Below, piece by piece: positions 5,396 to 7,637 of a DNA stretch of 7,637 bases; position 1 is the stretch's first letter, and every line of letters starts with the position of its first letter. Under the pieces are notes generated by a model. The model was not told the DNA's origin, did no database searches, and saw only the letters and a program-made list of their open reading frames with translations. This DNA is from Gammaproteobacteria bacterium (GTDB lineage: Bacteria; Pseudomonadota; Gammaproteobacteria; Poriferisulfidales; Poriferisulfidaceae). The stretch lies in the NCBI GenBank assembly GCA_007571105.1, contig RKRZ01000169.1, positions 1-7,637 of the forward strand. The letters are read 5' to 3'. Position numbers and translations under genes: made by a program.

Positions 5396-6973
5396 ATGCC
5401 CGAATCAGATCTAAGTTTTCGGGGCTGCGTCATCAGTGGCTACGGAACCGCAGCGCAGGCAGTGGATCTGCCCAAACCGATTCGAGATTTCCTGGGAGGA
5501 CTAGAATATCAGGGATCGCTGAACGTCGCTCTCGAACAACCGATACGCTTCAAGCCAGAACGCACAGTCATTCCCCAAGAAGGCCGCGCTTATTACTGGG
5601 CTGCCGAAATCAATGGACTGCGTTGCCTCATATCGCGTGGCCGCGGACATCCGTTGCACATTGTCGAGGTTATTGCGACATGCCGACTTAGAGACGAACT
5701 TCGTCTGAATGATGGCTCTTTGGTTGAAATCAGGGTTGCCCCTAATCTAGCGGACGATCTGACTTGGGACACCCGCTTGATATGGAAATTGTTTTGGGGC
5801 TGGGGGAGAACCACATGGTACGCCTCACGCAAATATCGTCGGTTGATTGGAATATTCTGGCTACTGCGGCGTCGCGCTACACAATCTCCCCAATATCATC
5901 TCAAATTGTTCCGAAAAGTGCGACTGGATGCTGTGGCGGTCTGCCACCTCAACCTGACACGTGATTCCAAATTGCGAGGAGGCGAACGGCAAACCGAAAT
6001 TCTGATCCAAACCCTCTCAGAAAAGAAGTTTTTCAAACAGCGAGTTGTTGTCTCGCGGCGTGGGCCCTTGGCGCAACGCCTAAAGAATACAGACAACCTT
6101 GAGGTTCTGCTGGCCCGTAGTAGGCTGGCGGCGCTATTTGCCTGTCGTGGCGTTCCTCTTCTGCATGCTCACGAGGCACACGCCGCTCAAGTAGCACATG
6201 CTGCATCCTGCCTGTGGCACAACAAGTATTTGATCACGCGACGATTAACAAAACCCTTTGGCAACAACTGGTATAACACTGCCATATACCAAGGGGCTCA
6301 AACCGTTATTGCCTTGACGGCATGTGTAGAAGATATTCTGAGAAAACGGTTCCCGGGAATTTCTATTTCTCGCATTCCAGATGCATGGAACCCAGTTTCT
6401 TCAGATTTAGAAGCTGCAACTGCCGTTCGCGCACAATTCCCTGGAAAATTTTTAGTCGGTCACGTTGGCGCCATGGACAGTCCTGAGAAGGGACATGAGG
6501 TGCTGATTCAGGCGGCTGGCATCTTGGAACTCAGGCACCCGGAATTGCAATTTGTGCTGCTTGGAAGCGGGAAACTGGAACAAGACTTTCGTCAGCAGGC
6601 CGAAGGCATAACAAATGTTCATTTTTCAGGGTGGAGCGATGTCCCAAGCACATGGTTTGGTGCATTCGATTTGTTCGTATTCCCTTCTCTGCAAGAATCC
6701 TTAGGATCTTCACTCTTAGACGCCATGCGAGCAGGAATACCGATCATAGCCAGTAGCGTGGGAGGAATTCCGGAAGTGGTTACGGAAGAGTGTGGAAGAT
6801 TGATCCCTCCCGGTGACCCGGAAGCACTGGCGGAACAAATCGTTGATGTATATCAATCCAGTGAACTTCGGCAACACATGAGCCAAGCCGGAATTGAGCG
6901 GGCAAAACAATATGCCCCTGCGCTGATTGCGCAACGTCATCTTGACATGTACCGTTCTTCCGTCTATGGCTGA
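5396..6973 (+). CDS. RibK-like (DUF120) domain fused to a GT4 glycosyltransferase
   Basis: One uninterrupted frame of 525 residues from ATG 5396. GTG 5342 would add 18 residues but overlaps engB by 31 bp; neither start has a Shine-Dalgarno sequence. Residues about 8-117 resemble archaeal CTP-dependent riboflavin kinase: an N-terminal G-x-V-x-SGYG, then YQGSLNV (archaeal GTLN), INGLRCLI, HIVEVIA and LRDELRLNDGSLVEI. The Asn of the GTLN metal-binding motif is kept and its Thr is Ser. A linker of about 50 residues is rich in Trp and Arg. Residues about 180-520 form a GT-B GT4 glycosyltransferase: GGERQTEIL near the start of the N-lobe, HVGAMDSPEKGHEVLI, FVLLGSGKL, and QESLGSSLLDAMRAG, an E-x7-D version of the E-x7-E donor motif, then SSVGGIPEVV. 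The GT is probably active on a cell-surface glycan, given the WaaF-like neighbour. The role of the first domain is unknown: kinase, ligand sensor or structural. Confidence 0.85.
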   Translation: MPESDLSFRGCVISGYGTAAQAVDLPKPIRDFLGGLEYQGSLNVALEQPIRFKPERTVIPQEGRAYYWAAEINGLRCLISRGRGHPLHIVEVIATCRLRDELRLNDGSLVEIRVAPNLADDLTWDTRLIWKLFWGWGRTTWYASRKYRRLIGIFWLLRRRATQSPQYHLKLFRKVRLDAVAVCHLNLTRDSKLRGGERQTEILIQTLSEKKFFKQRVVVSRRGPLAQRLKNTDNLEVLLARSRLAALFACRGVPLLHAHEAHAAQVAHAASCLWHNKYLITRRLTKPFGNNWYNTAIYQGAQTVIALTACVEDILRKRFPGISISRIPDAWNPVSSDLEAATAVRAQFPGKFLVGHVGAMDSPEKGHEVLIQAAGILELRHPELQFVLLGSGKLEQDFRQQAEGITNVHFSGWSDVPSTWFGAFDLFVFPSLQESLGSSLLDAMRAGIPIIASSVGGIPEVVTEECGRLIPPGDPEALAEQIVDVYQSSELRQHMSQAGIERAKQYAPALIAQRHLDMYRSSVYG

Positions 6974-7096
6974 TATGCGAACAGGCGATATTCCCAATTT
7001 TTTGAGATTCTGTGAAATCGCTTGCCATCTTTCAGGCCTAACAATCCAGATTTATAACGAATGTCGGAAAATTCATGAGGGGAAACTATTTGGCTC

Positions 7097-7637
7097 TCAT
7101 GCCAATAAGTTCTGCGCCTTGCCGTACACGTCTTCCGGTGCAATATCTTCTATACAGGAGTGGGCACGCCAAGGACACACTCTTTTCATACATGGACTGC
7201 ATACAGCCTGAGACCAAATGATCTCGCGGGCAACAGCCAAAGGAGGGTGTGTCTGTGGACTTGTGGGTCCATAAAGACCAGTCACAGGAATGCCAACGGC
7301 AGCAGCGACATGCATCAAACCTGAATCATTTGAGATCATTGCCCGAAATCCGGCAATGAGGTCGCTGACTTCATCAATAGAAGTCTTTCCGCAAAGATTT
7401 AATGCCTTACCTGGTACAGCTTTTTCAATAACCTGCCCTAAGGGGCGTTCTGATTTCGAACCAAGAACACATAGAAAATACCCATCGTCCAAAAACATCC
7501 GGGGCTAATTCCCGAAATGATGTAATTGGCCATTTCTTGATTGCCAAACTTGCACCAGGTGCGAGCCCAATAATGGGCAAATTTATGCCTAGAAACCATC
7601 TATTCAGTAATGTTACTGTACGCGCAAAATCTACTGC
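7097..7637 (-). CDS. waaF: WaaF-like ADP-heptose:LPS heptosyltransferase (GT9), partial and frameshifted
   Basis: C-terminal part of a family 9 glycosyltransferase that adds heptose from ADP-heptose to the LPS inner core on the cytoplasmic face of the inner membrane. About 179 residues are visible; the N-terminal half lies beyond base 7637. The upstream frame (7637 to about 7503) reads PIIGLAPGAS and then KKWP, the GT9 donor-lobe signature. The downstream frame (from 7498) reads FLDDGYFLCVLGS, then ISNDSGLMHVAAAVG and LYGPTSPQTHPPL, the WaaF hallmark, and a Cys-rich tail CSPCMKRVCPWRAHSC. The two frames join seamlessly if one C of the CCCC run (minus strand of 7501-7504) is skipped, giving FRELARMFLDDGY. 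It ends TGA at 7097. The 123 bp between it and the convergent glycosyltransferase gene contain no good terminator, only an imperfect hairpin (6985-7021) with no following T-run. Other GT9 heptosyltransferases are possible, but the HPPL and Cys tail favour WaaF. Confidence 0.82.
7499..7505 (-). other. Apparent single-base frameshift in waaF-like gene
   Basis: The minus strand reads GCCCCGG. Conserved WaaF coding switches frame exactly here; GCCCGG would restore one continuous frame. The extra C in a homopolymer points to a slippage mutation or a sequencing error rather than an ordinary gene end. Confidence 0.8.

Noticed and set aside
6985..7021. Possible terminator after the fusion gene
   Set aside because: The hairpin is interrupted (GCGAT/ATCGC plus TTC/GAA) and no T-run follows on either strand.
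6927..7211. Plus-strand ORF of 94 codons between and across the two glycosyltransferase genes
   Set aside because: It overlaps the ends of both real genes, has no recognisable motif, and its sequence does not look like a protein.
1..7637. CRISPR array, insertion sequence or prophage
   Set aside because: No regularly spaced repeats, transposase, integrase or terminal inverted repeats are present.

Overview
The window looks like chromosomal DNA of a non-enteric gammaproteobacterium with moderate GC content; I cannot name the genus. The evidence is a PolA close to the E. coli protein, a diheme cytochrome c4 coupled to DsbA, EngB/YihA next to them, and an LPS-type heptosyltransferase. E. coli and Pseudomonas also keep polA, dsbA, engB and a polA-adjacent sRNA (Spot 42 or ErsA) close together, so the left two thirds reads as an old conserved neighbourhood.

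Layout. Positions 1-2652 (+) hold polA without its first ~40 codons. It converges, with a 9-bp gap, on a small zincin-type metallopeptidase gene (2662-3069, -). The 227-bp gap 3070-3296 is not empty. It carries a sigma70-like promoter, about 140 nt rich in strong hairpins, and an excellent rho-independent terminator, all on the + strand: a convincing unannotated sRNA gene at the Spot 42/ErsA position. Next comes a divergent pair of units: cytochrome c4 and dsbA (-, coupled through TGATG) and engB (+), separated by a 190-bp (214 bp from the preferred cytochrome start) two-way promoter region.

Downstream of engB on the same strand is the most unusual gene (5396-6973, +). Its N-terminal domain resembles the archaeal CTP-dependent riboflavin kinase (DUF120/RibK), followed by a Trp/Arg-rich linker and a complete GT4 glycosyltransferase. 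It converges on a minus-strand WaaF-like heptosyltransferase (7097-7637) that runs off the window and has an apparent +1 frameshift in a C4 run. The right end is therefore probably the edge of an LPS-core or glycan locus.

Working together: PolA and EngB are housekeeping (DNA repair and Okazaki processing; 50S ribosome assembly). Cytochrome c4 and DsbA act in the periplasm (electron transfer; disulfide formation). The two glycosyltransferases probably build cell-surface glycan. The points most worth follow-up are the sRNA gene and the RibK-GT4 fusion.
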